Part shown: positions 7,402 through 16,281 of the stretch, in pieces | Layout: every line of letters starts with the position of its first letter | How positions within the stretch are numbered: position 1 is the first letter of the stretch | From: a virus | IMG/VR virus record: IMGVR_UViG_3300025853_000247 | Coordinates: 1-38,572 of that record | Reading direction: 5' to 3' (one strand) | DNA length: 38,572 nucleotides | Notes under the pieces: generated by a model | Told to the model about the DNA's origin: nothing | The model's database searches: none | The model's input: only the letters and a program-made list of their open reading frames with translations | Program-made: the position numbers and the translations under genes

Positions 7402-10244
7402 TGGCTAACCTTTTTGATTTTAGTGCCGAGTTCGAAGGCGTCGATCAGGCAATTCAAGAACAAACAGGCGCAGTATATAATGAACCAGATCCATTTGTAA
7501 TACCGTCAAGTCGAAACACGACATCTGTAGTGGAATCGTTTGGTGCAGAGAATTTCGTACCTACAGGTAGTCTTAGTCCTTACTTGGTAGATGAAGCAGC
7601 CCAAGCACAAGTTGATGAATCGTTTATTCAAGAAGCAGAAGGTTTAAATGCACAACAATCTGCTTTTTCTCCTAGTCTGGTATCCCCTACCACAAAAGAA
7701 CCTGTTTATACAGTAGAAGTAAGAGGTACTGCACCAGCACAACAACCACTTGTAAATCCCTTGCACGATTTTGAAAGTTATACCTACAATTTAAGTTTAC
7801 ATGCAATCACAATTGAAAATTTCAATAATTTAACAGACAGCCCACGTGGATATATTCCAACCGATGTTTTAATTGCAGGCGCTGGGCGTTACAGTGATAA
7901 CTTTAAACGCAATCGCTTTTTTGAAGAAGACTTTTATTTTGAAAATCTAAGATTAGAGTCTATTGTTAACACAAAAAAGACAAATAGATTTAGTAATGTT
8001 GTTAATATAGAGTTTACAATCATTGAACCCGGTGGGTTTACTCTTATTCAAAGGTTAATTAGTGCTTGCGAACTTCCTCGCAGTCAAGGAGGAGTAGGAG
8101 GCCAAAATTATCTTAAACAGCCTTTCATATTACAAATTGATTTTTATGGACAAGTCGATGGTAATATAGGTGCTGGTATTATACCTAATCAAACAAAATT
8201 AATTCCAATTAAGTTAGTTTCAATGAACACTAAAATTGGTACAAAGGGCACACAATATGATTTCGAAGCAGTCCCTTATAACCATAATGCTTTTGACCCA
8301 ACAAAAATAAACTTGCCAGCAAATTTCACCGTTAAAGCAGCAAAAGTTTATGATATATTTGGTGATGGTGAAGTCACAACAGAATCCACAGCAGAATCGC
8401 AAGCACTACAAGACCAAATTGAAGCCAGAAATAATTATAGTGAAACGTATGGAGCTGCATTGACAGAAGATAATGAAGGGGCAGCAGCAGTTCTCGCAAA
8501 CCAAGGAATCTACCAAACTAAGGTTACGCAAACACTTGGCAAAACAGGAATAGCGGCTGGATTTAACAGTTATTACAAGACGTTAGAAGAAAAAAATAAT
8601 TTAAAATACGATAGAATTAAATTTAGTTTAGATCCTGAAATTGGAGACTCGTTAATTTATACATCAGGACCAACTAGTATTTCTAATGCTGCAGAAACTG
8701 GTAGCACTGAAACTGCCGCTCAACAAGCAGGCGGAGCAAATAAAGGAACTATTGCTTTTAATGCCGGACAGTTAACTATACCTGCGGGCACAAATATTCA
8801 AAGTGTGATAGAATGGGCAATTACTAATAGCGAATATATGAGCAAACAGATAATAGGAGTACAAGGCGCGGGTGATCCCAGCAAAGGTGTTGTAAATCAA
8901 AGTGCTGAAATACTTAAATTGGTAAAAATCGTACCAAGAGTTAAAATCAGAGAATACGATCCTACTAGAGCAAATTACAGTTATGACATAACTTATATAA
9001 TTAGAAAATTCCTAGTTAATAGTAGGACACCAAACGCACCGCAAGGCAGAGTGCAAGGGTGGGTTAAAGAATACAACTACATTTATACCGGAGGTGTTAG
9101 TCCTTATACCGGTGATGTAGCAGTTAATAGAGACGTAATTAATCTTGATTTAGATTTTAACATGTTGTTTTATACAGCAATTACTGGATTTAGAGAAAAA
9201 AACAAACTGTTTACAACCGGCGCAACTCAAGCCAATGGTGCAGATGATTTACAGACAATATTGAATGAAAATGCCAGTGGGTTCGAAGGCGATCCGGGAA
9301 ATACTCCTAGTACACAAACAACTAACCCAGCAAAGGCATTAGAAGATCTTGTTGAACGTGCAGAAGTTGTATACCAGTCTGGTAGTAAAAGAAATCAAAC
9401 TAGAACAGGTGCCGGCCAAGCTGGCGTTCAAGCGAGTGCAGATATATTAAACAATCAACTTTCTGATGCTAGAGGTGATATGATCAACGTGTCACTTACT
9501 ATCACAGGCGATCCCCATTGGATTAAACAAGACGACATTCTTTATAATCAAAATTTAGTTGGACAAACTAGTAGACTTACTCCTAATAACAGTCTTTACA
9601 CTGACAGCGGTGAACTTTATGTTTACTTAAACTTTATGAGTCCCGTAGACTATGATGAATCAACCGGACTTGCTATACCTTTTGGATCTTCATATAATTA
9701 CAGCCTTTTTTCTGGTGTCTACAAAGTTATAACTGTTACGTCGACGTTTAGAGGAGGAGAATTTCGACAAATATTAGAGTTGATTAGACTTCCCATTAGC
9801 GACCAGAATAGACTTAAAGAAGCACAGAGTGCATATAGACAGGCCTATGGTTTTGAAATTGGTACAGGACAAGGCGTAGCATTTCAAACAAGTCAACTTG
9901 CAGGTCAACGAATTTTTGGTACTATACTAAGTGGAGCACTTTTAAATGGAGGTGCTGGATTAGAAAGCCTTGCTGCTGCTGCAACCAAAAAAGTATTTGG
10001 CGAAGTACAAAACATTGTAGCAAAAGAAATTGGTAGATTAACTTCGGATATTTTCGATAGCAGCATTGCTGATAACGCAGCTGATGCTCTTTCTTCGATT
10101 AATTTTGATGACATCGGAGGCGTCAACGCTACATTCCAAGACCTTGGAACTGATCTTGTTAATAGTTTAGATTTCCTAGATGTTGAAGTAGGCGACCCTA
10201 CGCAATTTACCAGTGATGTAGATTTCCTAGGCGACTGGTTGTGA
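7401..10244 (+). CDS. Large virion protein, probable baseplate hub component
   Basis: A 947-residue structural protein between gp53 and gp5. Three regions can be seen: an N-terminal extended segment to about residue 115, a middle beta-rich part with DFYGQVDGNIG near 247, and a part from about 685 (MINVSLTITGDPHWIKQDDI) leading into a block ending FSGVYKVITVTSTFRGGEFRQILELIRLP near 770-798. That last block resembles the C-terminal part of gp27/gpD-type hub proteins, where a strand pair with a G-E-F turn closes the ring domain. No separate gp27 is present in the window, so this protein may supply the hub role beside gp5. This is inference. The final 150 residues are Ala/Gly-rich and helical-looking. 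The start ATG overlaps the gp53 stop (ATAATGG). Confidence 0.55.
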   Translation: MANLFDFSAEFEGVDQAIQEQTGAVYNEPDPFVIPSSRNTTSVVESFGAENFVPTGSLSPYLVDEAAQAQVDESFIQEAEGLNAQQSAFSPSLVSPTTKEPVYTVEVRGTAPAQQPLVNPLHDFESYTYNLSLHAITIENFNNLTDSPRGYIPTDVLIAGAGRYSDNFKRNRFFEEDFYFENLRLESIVNTKKTNRFSNVVNIEFTIIEPGGFTLIQRLISACELPRSQGGVGGQNYLKQPFILQIDFYGQVDGNIGAGIIPNQTKLIPIKLVSMNTKIGTKGTQYDFEAVPYNHNAFDPTKINLPANFTVKAAKVYDIFGDGEVTTESTAESQALQDQIEARNNYSETYGAALTEDNEGAAAVLANQGIYQTKVTQTLGKTGIAAGFNSYYKTLEEKNNLKYDRIKFSLDPEIGDSLIYTSGPTSISNAAETGSTETAAQQAGGANKGTIAFNAGQLTIPAGTNIQSVIEWAITNSEYMSKQIIGVQGAGDPSKGVVNQSAEILKLVKIVPRVKIREYDPTRANYSYDITYIIRKFLVNSRTPNAPQGRVQGWVKEYNYIYTGGVSPYTGDVAVNRDVINLDLDFNMLFYTAITGFREKNKLFTTGATQANGADDLQTILNENASGFEGDPGNTPSTQTTNPAKALEDLVERAEVVYQSGSKRNQTRTGAGQAGVQASADILNNQLSDARGDMINVSLTITGDPHWIKQDDILYNQNLVGQTSRLTPNNSLYTDSGELYVYLNFMSPVDYDESTGLAIPFGSSYNYSLFSGVYKVITVTSTFRGGEFRQILELIRLPISDQNRLKEAQSAYRQAYGFEIGTGQGVAFQTSQLAGQRIFGTILSGALLNGGAGLESLAAAATKKVFGEVQNIVAKEIGRLTSDIFDSSIADNAADALSSINFDDIGGVNATFQDLGTDLVNSLDFLDVEVGDPTQFTSDVDFLGDWL

Positions 10245-10259
10245 AGATAATTAACTAAT

Positions 10260-12416
10260 ATGGCGCAACTACCTTATCAGAATAATAAGAAAAAACCAGA
10301 ATGGAGTGAAAGTTCAAGCAGTATTTTCACTCCAACTATCGGTATCTACAAAGGTCTGGTTAAAAAACTAGACAACGGAACACGTAGTGGGCGCCTGTAT
10401 GTATATGTTGAAGATCTAAGCACTGCCACTAGCAACGATCCCAGCGGTTGGATTCTAGTAGATTATGCTAGTCCATTTATGGGCAGAACATTAGGTCCTG
10501 CACAAAAAGGCGCAGTGACCAATACTACAAATACTTTCTTTACAACACAACAGAGTTATGGTTTCTTTATGACTCCACCGGACATTGGAAATTATGTGCT
10601 TTGTTGTTTTCCGGGCGGCAATAACCAAAGTGGTTATTGGTTTGCTTGTGTAAGTAACAGTCTTAGTAAACAAATGATACCCAGTATCGGTGGCCTGCCT
10701 TTAAGCAGAATTGATCCTGCCAGCGTCCCTCCAAATTTTTCAAGTTATCTCAGGCCAGGCCAAATCTATCCTGTAGGAGAATTTAATGAAAACACGCAAC
10801 AAGTGTTTACATCTAACTGGGCTACTGCTACTCTTAAACCTCTACATATTCCACAGTTTACCAGACTACTAACACAGGGCCTAGATACAGACGCAAACGG
10901 AAGAGGAGTAATTAGCAGTAGTATACAACGTGACCCAGTAAGCGGAGTTTTTGGTTTTAGTACTCCTGGCAGACCTACAAACGATCCTGCAAGTGATCCA
11001 GATTTAAATGTAAAATTAGCATCGGGTGAAATAGATCCTGTAAACTTTGTTGCAAGTAATAGAGTGGGTGGTCACAGTCTCACAATGGATGACGGTGATT
11101 TATACGGCAACAATAACGTTGTAAAACTAAGAACTAGTGCTGGCCACCAAATATTCATGAATGACACAGATGGATTCATGTATATTGCCAACAGTAATGG
11201 TACTGCCTGGGTTGAACTTACTAAAGAAGGAGATGTTCTAGTTTACGGGCAGCGTGATATCAGTATTCGTAGCCGAGGTAACTTAATGATGCACAGTGAC
11301 CGTAGCATTATGATGAATGCTCGCGGCGCCATAGACTTAAAAAGTCAAGCACTGAGAGTAGAAAACACAGCAACAATTATAAACTCAGAACAGGCAATTC
11401 AAAATTACGCTCAACAAATTTCGATAAATGGAACCAGCGGAGTAAGCGTTTATGGTAGCAAAGCCAGTATTACAGGTCTGGGTGGCTTGAGTCTGACAGG
11501 ATTTCCTATTAGTATGAATAGTGGGACACCAGGCCAGCCACCACAAGCACCTAAAACGTTAAATCAATATCAACTACCAGATACTAGTTTTGTCCAAGGC
11601 CAAGGATGGGCAGCAGTTGATGGAGTGCTTCCATCAATTGCATACAGAGTTCCTACACATGAACCTTATGTTAGAGGAAATGTTGCAGCACTAATCCAAC
11701 AACAAGAAGAAATATTTTCTGGAGGTACTGCTACTGTAGACGGAAATCAGGAAAATCAGATTAAATCGGTGAGTAGAGCAAACCTTAAACCCGGTATAGA
11801 TGCTGCAAATATTTTAGGAATATCACAAGGTTCAGCAGCACCCACGGCAAATTATATTACTCAGCCTTCTACATTGTCATTGGGCGATTTAAATAGCACT
11901 CAACTGAGAGCATATTCTGCGCAGGTAGGATATAATGCCAGCGGATCAGCATACGATGCTTACGACAGTCAAGGTCGCTTAGGGAAATATCAGATATCCC
12001 CTCAAGAATTAGTTAACCAAGGCTTTTTAAAACCCGATACTCCAAGAACCTTGGACGGAGTTAATAACCCTAATAACTGGACAGGTAAATTCGGTACAAC
12101 AAGTGCTAATACTTTTTTCCAAAATACGCCATTACAGGATGCTGTAATGTACCAATATACTCAAAGCAACTATTCTAAATTACAAAATATAGGCTTGATT
12201 GATTCCAGCAGTTCCTCAGATGAGATTGCTGGATTATTAAGTGCTTCTCATTTTAGCAACCCAGAAACTGTTTCAGTATGGGCAACTAAAAATCAAGATT
12301 TATCAAACACAATTGCTAAAAATTACAATAATGGAAGATATAGTCAGACACAGGTTACTGTTTTAGAAGCCAGCGACCGAAGCAAACAAATTGCTTCGAC
12401 CACTCCAACAGCGTAA
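10260..12416 (+). CDS. gp5: gp5, baseplate hub needle with C-terminal lysozyme-like domain
   Basis: Central spike of the baseplate. Residues about 25-140 form the OB-fold typical of gp5/VgrG (YKGLVKKLDNGTRSGRLYVY, then PPDIGNYVLCCFPGG). Residues about 270-425 show the short-period repeats of the triple beta-helix (GHQIFMNDTDG, DISIRSRGNLMMHSDRSIMM, INGTSGVSVYG). The C-terminal part (about 545-690) looks like the lysozyme/transglycosylase-type domain used by marine T4-like gp5: GRLGKYQIS, then NWTGK, then DAVMYQYTQSNY. In T4 the lysozyme lies between OB-fold and needle, so the order differs. The residue before the SG of the usual ESG motif is Ala560 (NASGSAY), so the catalytic Glu seems absent. 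Length 718 against 575 in T4. Confidence 0.85.
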   Translation: MAQLPYQNNKKKPEWSESSSSIFTPTIGIYKGLVKKLDNGTRSGRLYVYVEDLSTATSNDPSGWILVDYASPFMGRTLGPAQKGAVTNTTNTFFTTQQSYGFFMTPPDIGNYVLCCFPGGNNQSGYWFACVSNSLSKQMIPSIGGLPLSRIDPASVPPNFSSYLRPGQIYPVGEFNENTQQVFTSNWATATLKPLHIPQFTRLLTQGLDTDANGRGVISSSIQRDPVSGVFGFSTPGRPTNDPASDPDLNVKLASGEIDPVNFVASNRVGGHSLTMDDGDLYGNNNVVKLRTSAGHQIFMNDTDGFMYIANSNGTAWVELTKEGDVLVYGQRDISIRSRGNLMMHSDRSIMMNARGAIDLKSQALRVENTATIINSEQAIQNYAQQISINGTSGVSVYGSKASITGLGGLSLTGFPISMNSGTPGQPPQAPKTLNQYQLPDTSFVQGQGWAAVDGVLPSIAYRVPTHEPYVRGNVAALIQQQEEIFSGGTATVDGNQENQIKSVSRANLKPGIDAANILGISQGSAAPTANYITQPSTLSLGDLNSTQLRAYSAQVGYNASGSAYDAYDSQGRLGKYQISPQELVNQGFLKPDTPRTLDGVNNPNNWTGKFGTTSANTFFQNTPLQDAVMYQYTQSNYSKLQNIGLIDSSSSSDEIAGLLSASHFSNPETVSVWATKNQDLSNTIAKNYNNGRYSQTQVTVLEASDRSKQIASTTPTA

Positions 12417-12423
12417 TAATCTC

Positions 12424-12431
12424 GATAAATA
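12424..12431 (+). promoter_or_regulatory. T4-type late promoter immediately before gp25
   Basis: GATAAATA ends only 5 nt before the gp25 ATG. With the usual late start distance, transcription would begin at about the A of the ATG, so either the mRNA is leaderless or this copy serves mainly downstream genes. Confidence 0.55.
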
Positions 12432-12436
12432 TTCAT

Positions 12437-12817
12437 ATGCCTATTCTATACAAAGGATTTAGTACAGTTGGTCGAAAAAAACATTTTCGCTTGACAGACT
12501 TTGAACTTGTAAAACAGGACCTTACAAACTATTTTAATATTCGTAAGGGTGAAAAACTGTCTAATCCTGATTTTGGAACTGTAATTTGGGACACTATCTT
12601 CGAACCATTAAATGAAGATACAAAAGCCGTAATAATGCAGGATATAAAACGTATTATCGGATATGATCCCAGAGTAGCAGCACAGAATGTCATTGTTACT
12701 GAATATGATAGAGGCATTCAAATTGAAATAGAATTAATTTATGTGCAGACAAATCAAGTCAGCACTTTACAACTGCAATTTGACGAACAAAGCAGAACTG
12801 CTTATCAGTTCCAATAA
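12437..12817 (+). CDS. gp25: gp25, baseplate wedge subunit
   Basis: Wedge protein of the gp25/gpW (type VI TssE-like) family that anchors the first sheath ring to the baseplate. The family core is clear: KGEKLSNPDFGTVIWDTIFE (residues 37-56), NEDTKAVIMQDIKRIIGYDPRV (58-79), and a C-terminal beta pair (IQIEIELIYV, TLQLQF). Length 126 is close to T4 gp25 (132). It follows gp5 by 20 nt and precedes gp6, the same wedge order as in other marine T4-like phages. No Shine-Dalgarno is visible; a late promoter box ends 5 nt upstream of the ATG. Confidence 0.93.
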   Translation: MPILYKGFSTVGRKKHFRLTDFELVKQDLTNYFNIRKGEKLSNPDFGTVIWDTIFEPLNEDTKAVIMQDIKRIIGYDPRVAAQNVIVTEYDRGIQIEIELIYVQTNQVSTLQLQFDEQSRTAYQFQ

Positions 12818-12830
12818 AACCCCGGTTTTT
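12816..12830 (+). terminator. Weak terminator-like hairpin after gp25
   Basis: AAAAC, loop CCCG, GTTTT, then a further T, overlapping the gp25 stop codon. The 5-bp stem is short and AT-rich, so it may at most cause pausing. It stands just before the late promoter of gp6. Confidence 0.25.
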
Positions 12831-12837
12831 CCAACCA

Positions 12838-12845
12838 GATAAATA
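12838..12845 (+). promoter_or_regulatory. T4-type late promoter upstream of gp6
   Basis: GATAAATA, 17 nt before the gp6 ATG, followed by AAAACGGAAC, the leader motif shared with the gp48 and fibre promoters. Confidence 0.7.
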
Positions 12846-12862
12846 TCTAAAACGGAACAAGT

Positions 12863-15800
12863 ATGGCCACTACCACGAGACAAAGCAGTTTATTAGTCAA
12901 TCAAGATTGGACTAAGTTGTATGAAAGTTTCAGAGCAGCAGACTTTCAAGCCTATGATTTTCAGACCTTACGCAAAGCCATGCTGGACTACTTGCGTTTG
13001 TATTACCCAGAAGATTTCAACGATTATACAGAAAGCAGTGAATATATTGCCCTTGTTGATCTTATTGCTTTTATGGGCCAAAGTCTTGCATTCCGCACAG
13101 ATTTAAATGCCCGTGAAAACTTCATTGACACTGCTGAACGCAGAGATAGCATTTTAAAACTAGCCCGCCTTATTAGTTACGTTCCAAAACGTAATCAAAC
13201 TGCCACAGGATATTTAAAGTTTGATAGCATCCAAACTACAGAATCTCTATTTGATAGTAGCGGCCTGGATATTAGTAATTCGGTAATTGCTTGGAATGAC
13301 AGCACAAATCCTAATTGGTACGAACAATTTGTTACGATTTTAAACGCTGCTATGCCCACAAGTCAAAGTGTAGGTGAACCATCTAATAGTGCCACAATTG
13401 GTGGAATATTAACAGACGAATATAATGTAAACGTGCCAACCAATACTCTTCCTGTTTTTAAATTTAATGCAACAGTAGAAAATGCAAATTTAGGATTTGA
13501 AATTGTTAGTGCAACTAGTGCAAATCGAAGTTACGTATATGAAGCAAGTCCCGCACTAGGTCAGCCTTTTAATATTCTTTACAGAAATGATAGTTTAGGT
13601 AACGCCAGTAACAATACTGGTTTCTTTTTTTACTTCAAACAAGGCAATTTACAAAATCTAGATTTTAATTTTAACGAAAGTATTCCAAACAATTTAGTTA
13701 ATATTAATACTAACAACGTTAACAACACAGATGTTTGGTTATACCAACTTAACAATCTAGGTGGGATACGTGCCGAATGGAGCAAGGTACCTAGTGTAAA
13801 TGGGTTTAACATCATTTACAATAATAACGCAGCAAAAACTAGTTTCCAAGTTACTACACGAGTAAATGATCAAATTGATTTAGTTTTTGGTGATGGAACA
13901 TTTAGTGCTATCCCAACTGGAAGATTTAGAACATATTTTAGAACCAGCAGTGGATTAGAATATAAAATTACACCCAACAATTTAAGAAGTATCAATATAT
14001 CTATTCCATACGTAAGCCGCAAAGGTAGATTAGAAACATTAACTGTTGTTGCAAGTTTAAAATATACTGTAGCAAATGCAGTTGCAAGAGAAAGCAACAC
14101 AGAGATTAAAACAAAAGCACCACAACAGTACTATACACAAAATCGTATGGTAACTGGGGAAGATTATAACATTTTTCCTTACACAAATTACAGCACCATA
14201 AGCAAAGTAAAAGCAGTAAACCGTAGTAGCAGTGGTGTTAGTAGGTATTTGGATGTGTTAGATAGCACAGGCAGGTATAGTAGCACAAATATTTTTGCTG
14301 ATGATGGTGTGTTATACCGAGAAGAAAGTACAAACAGTTTTGATTTTACCTGGAGTACAACTTCCGATATTAATCGAATTATTCAAAATAATATTCTACC
14401 TATTATCAGAGGAAAACCTTTATTACACTTTTATTATGACAAATTTTTAAGGTTCGGCCTTACTAGTTATTATTGGAAACGCAGCACAGTAGGATCGGGA
14501 TCCAGTACAGGATATTTTGTAACTGCATCTGGTGGCTCAATTGCTGCTCAGGTAGGTGCAGGAACAACAGGCAATCCTTCATATGTAACTGAAAATAGCA
14601 TTGTAATTTTTAGTCCAGGTGCAGGAAATTATTTTAATGCAGAAAACTATATTACTCCTATACCTGCTTCGGGCGTAATTCCTCAAAACGGCCGTACCGA
14701 ACTTTATGTTACTATTACACGCCTAATAGGAAATGGCACACAAGGTAATTTAAGTGATGGATCTGGACCTATTGCGTTAAGTCAAAATGTTCCAAATAAC
14801 GCACAGGCGATCACAGTTATTCCTGCGTTTAGCAATAGTTTTAGCGCCTCATTGATAGCCAGATTAATTCAACTGATTTCTTCATATAGCGAATTTGGAA
14901 TTAGGTACGATCAAGAATTGCAAGCATACGCAATTGTTTCTGCACAAGATATAGACGCCGCCAGCGAATTTAGCCAAACAAACCAAGGTAGTGAACTAGG
15001 TATTAACAATGACAGTAGTTGGATAATGAACTTTACATTGAACGCTACGACTTATAGTGTACAAACCCGTCAACTTAGTTATATCTTTCAAAGTGTAAGT
15101 GAAACTAAATTTTATTTTGATGATAGTTTTAAAATATTTGACTCAACTACAGGATTAACTGTGAATGACAATGTCAATGTACTAAAAGTTAACGGAAACC
15201 CTGATACAGGAGCACCTTATACCAATAACTATCCATGGTATATCTATGGACAGATTGCAGAAAGTGATGGCTATGTTGACAATAGTAAAGCATTAATTAC
15301 TTTTTCAGACTTTGATGATGATGGAGTCCCAGACGATCCCGATATTTTTAATACTATTGTTCAGCCCGACACAGACCCATTGGAAAAATTTATCTACTTA
15401 CAAAAAGTTTACGGATACGAAAGTTTTGTTACTTACAATATATTAGATAAATCCTTGGTAGATTCGGGGTACGCAACTGAAGATGATATTTTACCTAATG
15501 TTAACAATTATCCTTTGGGACAAATTTTCTATGCAACAACTGAAGAAAACTTTTACGTATTGGGCGGCACAAATACAAATAGAACACTGACTTTATCTAA
15601 CGATTATTTGGCACGAACTGGAAGACAAGGTTTGTATTTTCAATATAGACACAACGCACCAGCAACAAGAAGGCTTGATCCAAGCCCAAATAATTTAATT
15701 GATCTTTACATCTTAACTAAAGAATACGAAAATCAATATAGAACTTGGGCTTTGGATACAACAGGAACCGCCACTGAACCTGATGAACCAGATAGTGAGA

Positions 15801-16273
15801 CATTACGATTATCTTTTCAAGACTTAGAAAATTATAAATCTGTCAGCGATGCAATCATTTATAATAATGCTCAATTTAAACCATTGTTTGGATCTAAGGC
15901 AAGACCAGAACTGCAAGCAACCTTTAAAGTAATTAAAAATCCTAACCTTAATCTTAGCGACAGTGAGATAAAAAGTCAGGTACTAACAAGTATTAATAAT
16001 TATTTTGCTGTAAACAACTGGGACTTTGGTGAAACTTTCTATTTCACTGAGTTAGCAACATATATTCAACAAGGACTTGCTCCTGCTATTAACAGTATAA
16101 TCATTGTACCAAATAGTGATAGTCAGACTTACGGAAGTTTGCAACAAATTAGTAGCCAAGCAAATGAAATTTTAATTAGTGTTGCTACTGCACAGAATAT
16201 AGAAATAATCACTAGTATTACTGCTGCTCAACTCAACCTCGAAAATCAAGCGGTAAATACTATTATTAATTAA
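12863..16273 (+). CDS. gp6: gp6, baseplate wedge subunit
   Basis: Main dimer-forming wedge protein that links neighbouring wedges into the inner baseplate ring. The N-terminus is typical of gp6: DFQAYDFQTLRKAMLDYLR, YIALVDLIAFMGQSLAFR, ENFIDTAERRDSILKLARLI. The C-terminal part from about 990 (FKPLFGSKARPELQATFKVI, SQVLTSINNYFAVNNWDFGE) matches the gpJ-like domain. At 1136 residues it is much longer than T4 gp6 (660); the extra length is in the middle, which is rich in beta-strands and N/T/S. An acidic loop DFDDDGVPDDPD at 816-827 looks like a calcium-binding loop of the thrombospondin-3/EF type. It is read from the late promoter at 12838. Confidence 0.9.
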   Translation: MATTTRQSSLLVNQDWTKLYESFRAADFQAYDFQTLRKAMLDYLRLYYPEDFNDYTESSEYIALVDLIAFMGQSLAFRTDLNARENFIDTAERRDSILKLARLISYVPKRNQTATGYLKFDSIQTTESLFDSSGLDISNSVIAWNDSTNPNWYEQFVTILNAAMPTSQSVGEPSNSATIGGILTDEYNVNVPTNTLPVFKFNATVENANLGFEIVSATSANRSYVYEASPALGQPFNILYRNDSLGNASNNTGFFFYFKQGNLQNLDFNFNESIPNNLVNINTNNVNNTDVWLYQLNNLGGIRAEWSKVPSVNGFNIIYNNNAAKTSFQVTTRVNDQIDLVFGDGTFSAIPTGRFRTYFRTSSGLEYKITPNNLRSINISIPYVSRKGRLETLTVVASLKYTVANAVARESNTEIKTKAPQQYYTQNRMVTGEDYNIFPYTNYSTISKVKAVNRSSSGVSRYLDVLDSTGRYSSTNIFADDGVLYREESTNSFDFTWSTTSDINRIIQNNILPIIRGKPLLHFYYDKFLRFGLTSYYWKRSTVGSGSSTGYFVTASGGSIAAQVGAGTTGNPSYVTENSIVIFSPGAGNYFNAENYITPIPASGVIPQNGRTELYVTITRLIGNGTQGNLSDGSGPIALSQNVPNNAQAITVIPAFSNSFSASLIARLIQLISSYSEFGIRYDQELQAYAIVSAQDIDAASEFSQTNQGSELGINNDSSWIMNFTLNATTYSVQTRQLSYIFQSVSETKFYFDDSFKIFDSTTGLTVNDNVNVLKVNGNPDTGAPYTNNYPWYIYGQIAESDGYVDNSKALITFSDFDDDGVPDDPDIFNTIVQPDTDPLEKFIYLQKVYGYESFVTYNILDKSLVDSGYATEDDILPNVNNYPLGQIFYATTEENFYVLGGTNTNRTLTLSNDYLARTGRQGLYFQYRHNAPATRRLDPSPNNLIDLYILTKEYENQYRTWALDTTGTATEPDEPDSETLRLSFQDLENYKSVSDAIIYNNAQFKPLFGSKARPELQATFKVIKNPNLNLSDSEIKSQVLTSINNYFAVNNWDFGETFYFTELATYIQQGLAPAINSIIIVPNSDSQTYGSLQQISSQANEILISVATAQNIEIITSITAAQLNLENQAVNTIIN

Positions 16274-16281
16274 AAACTGGC

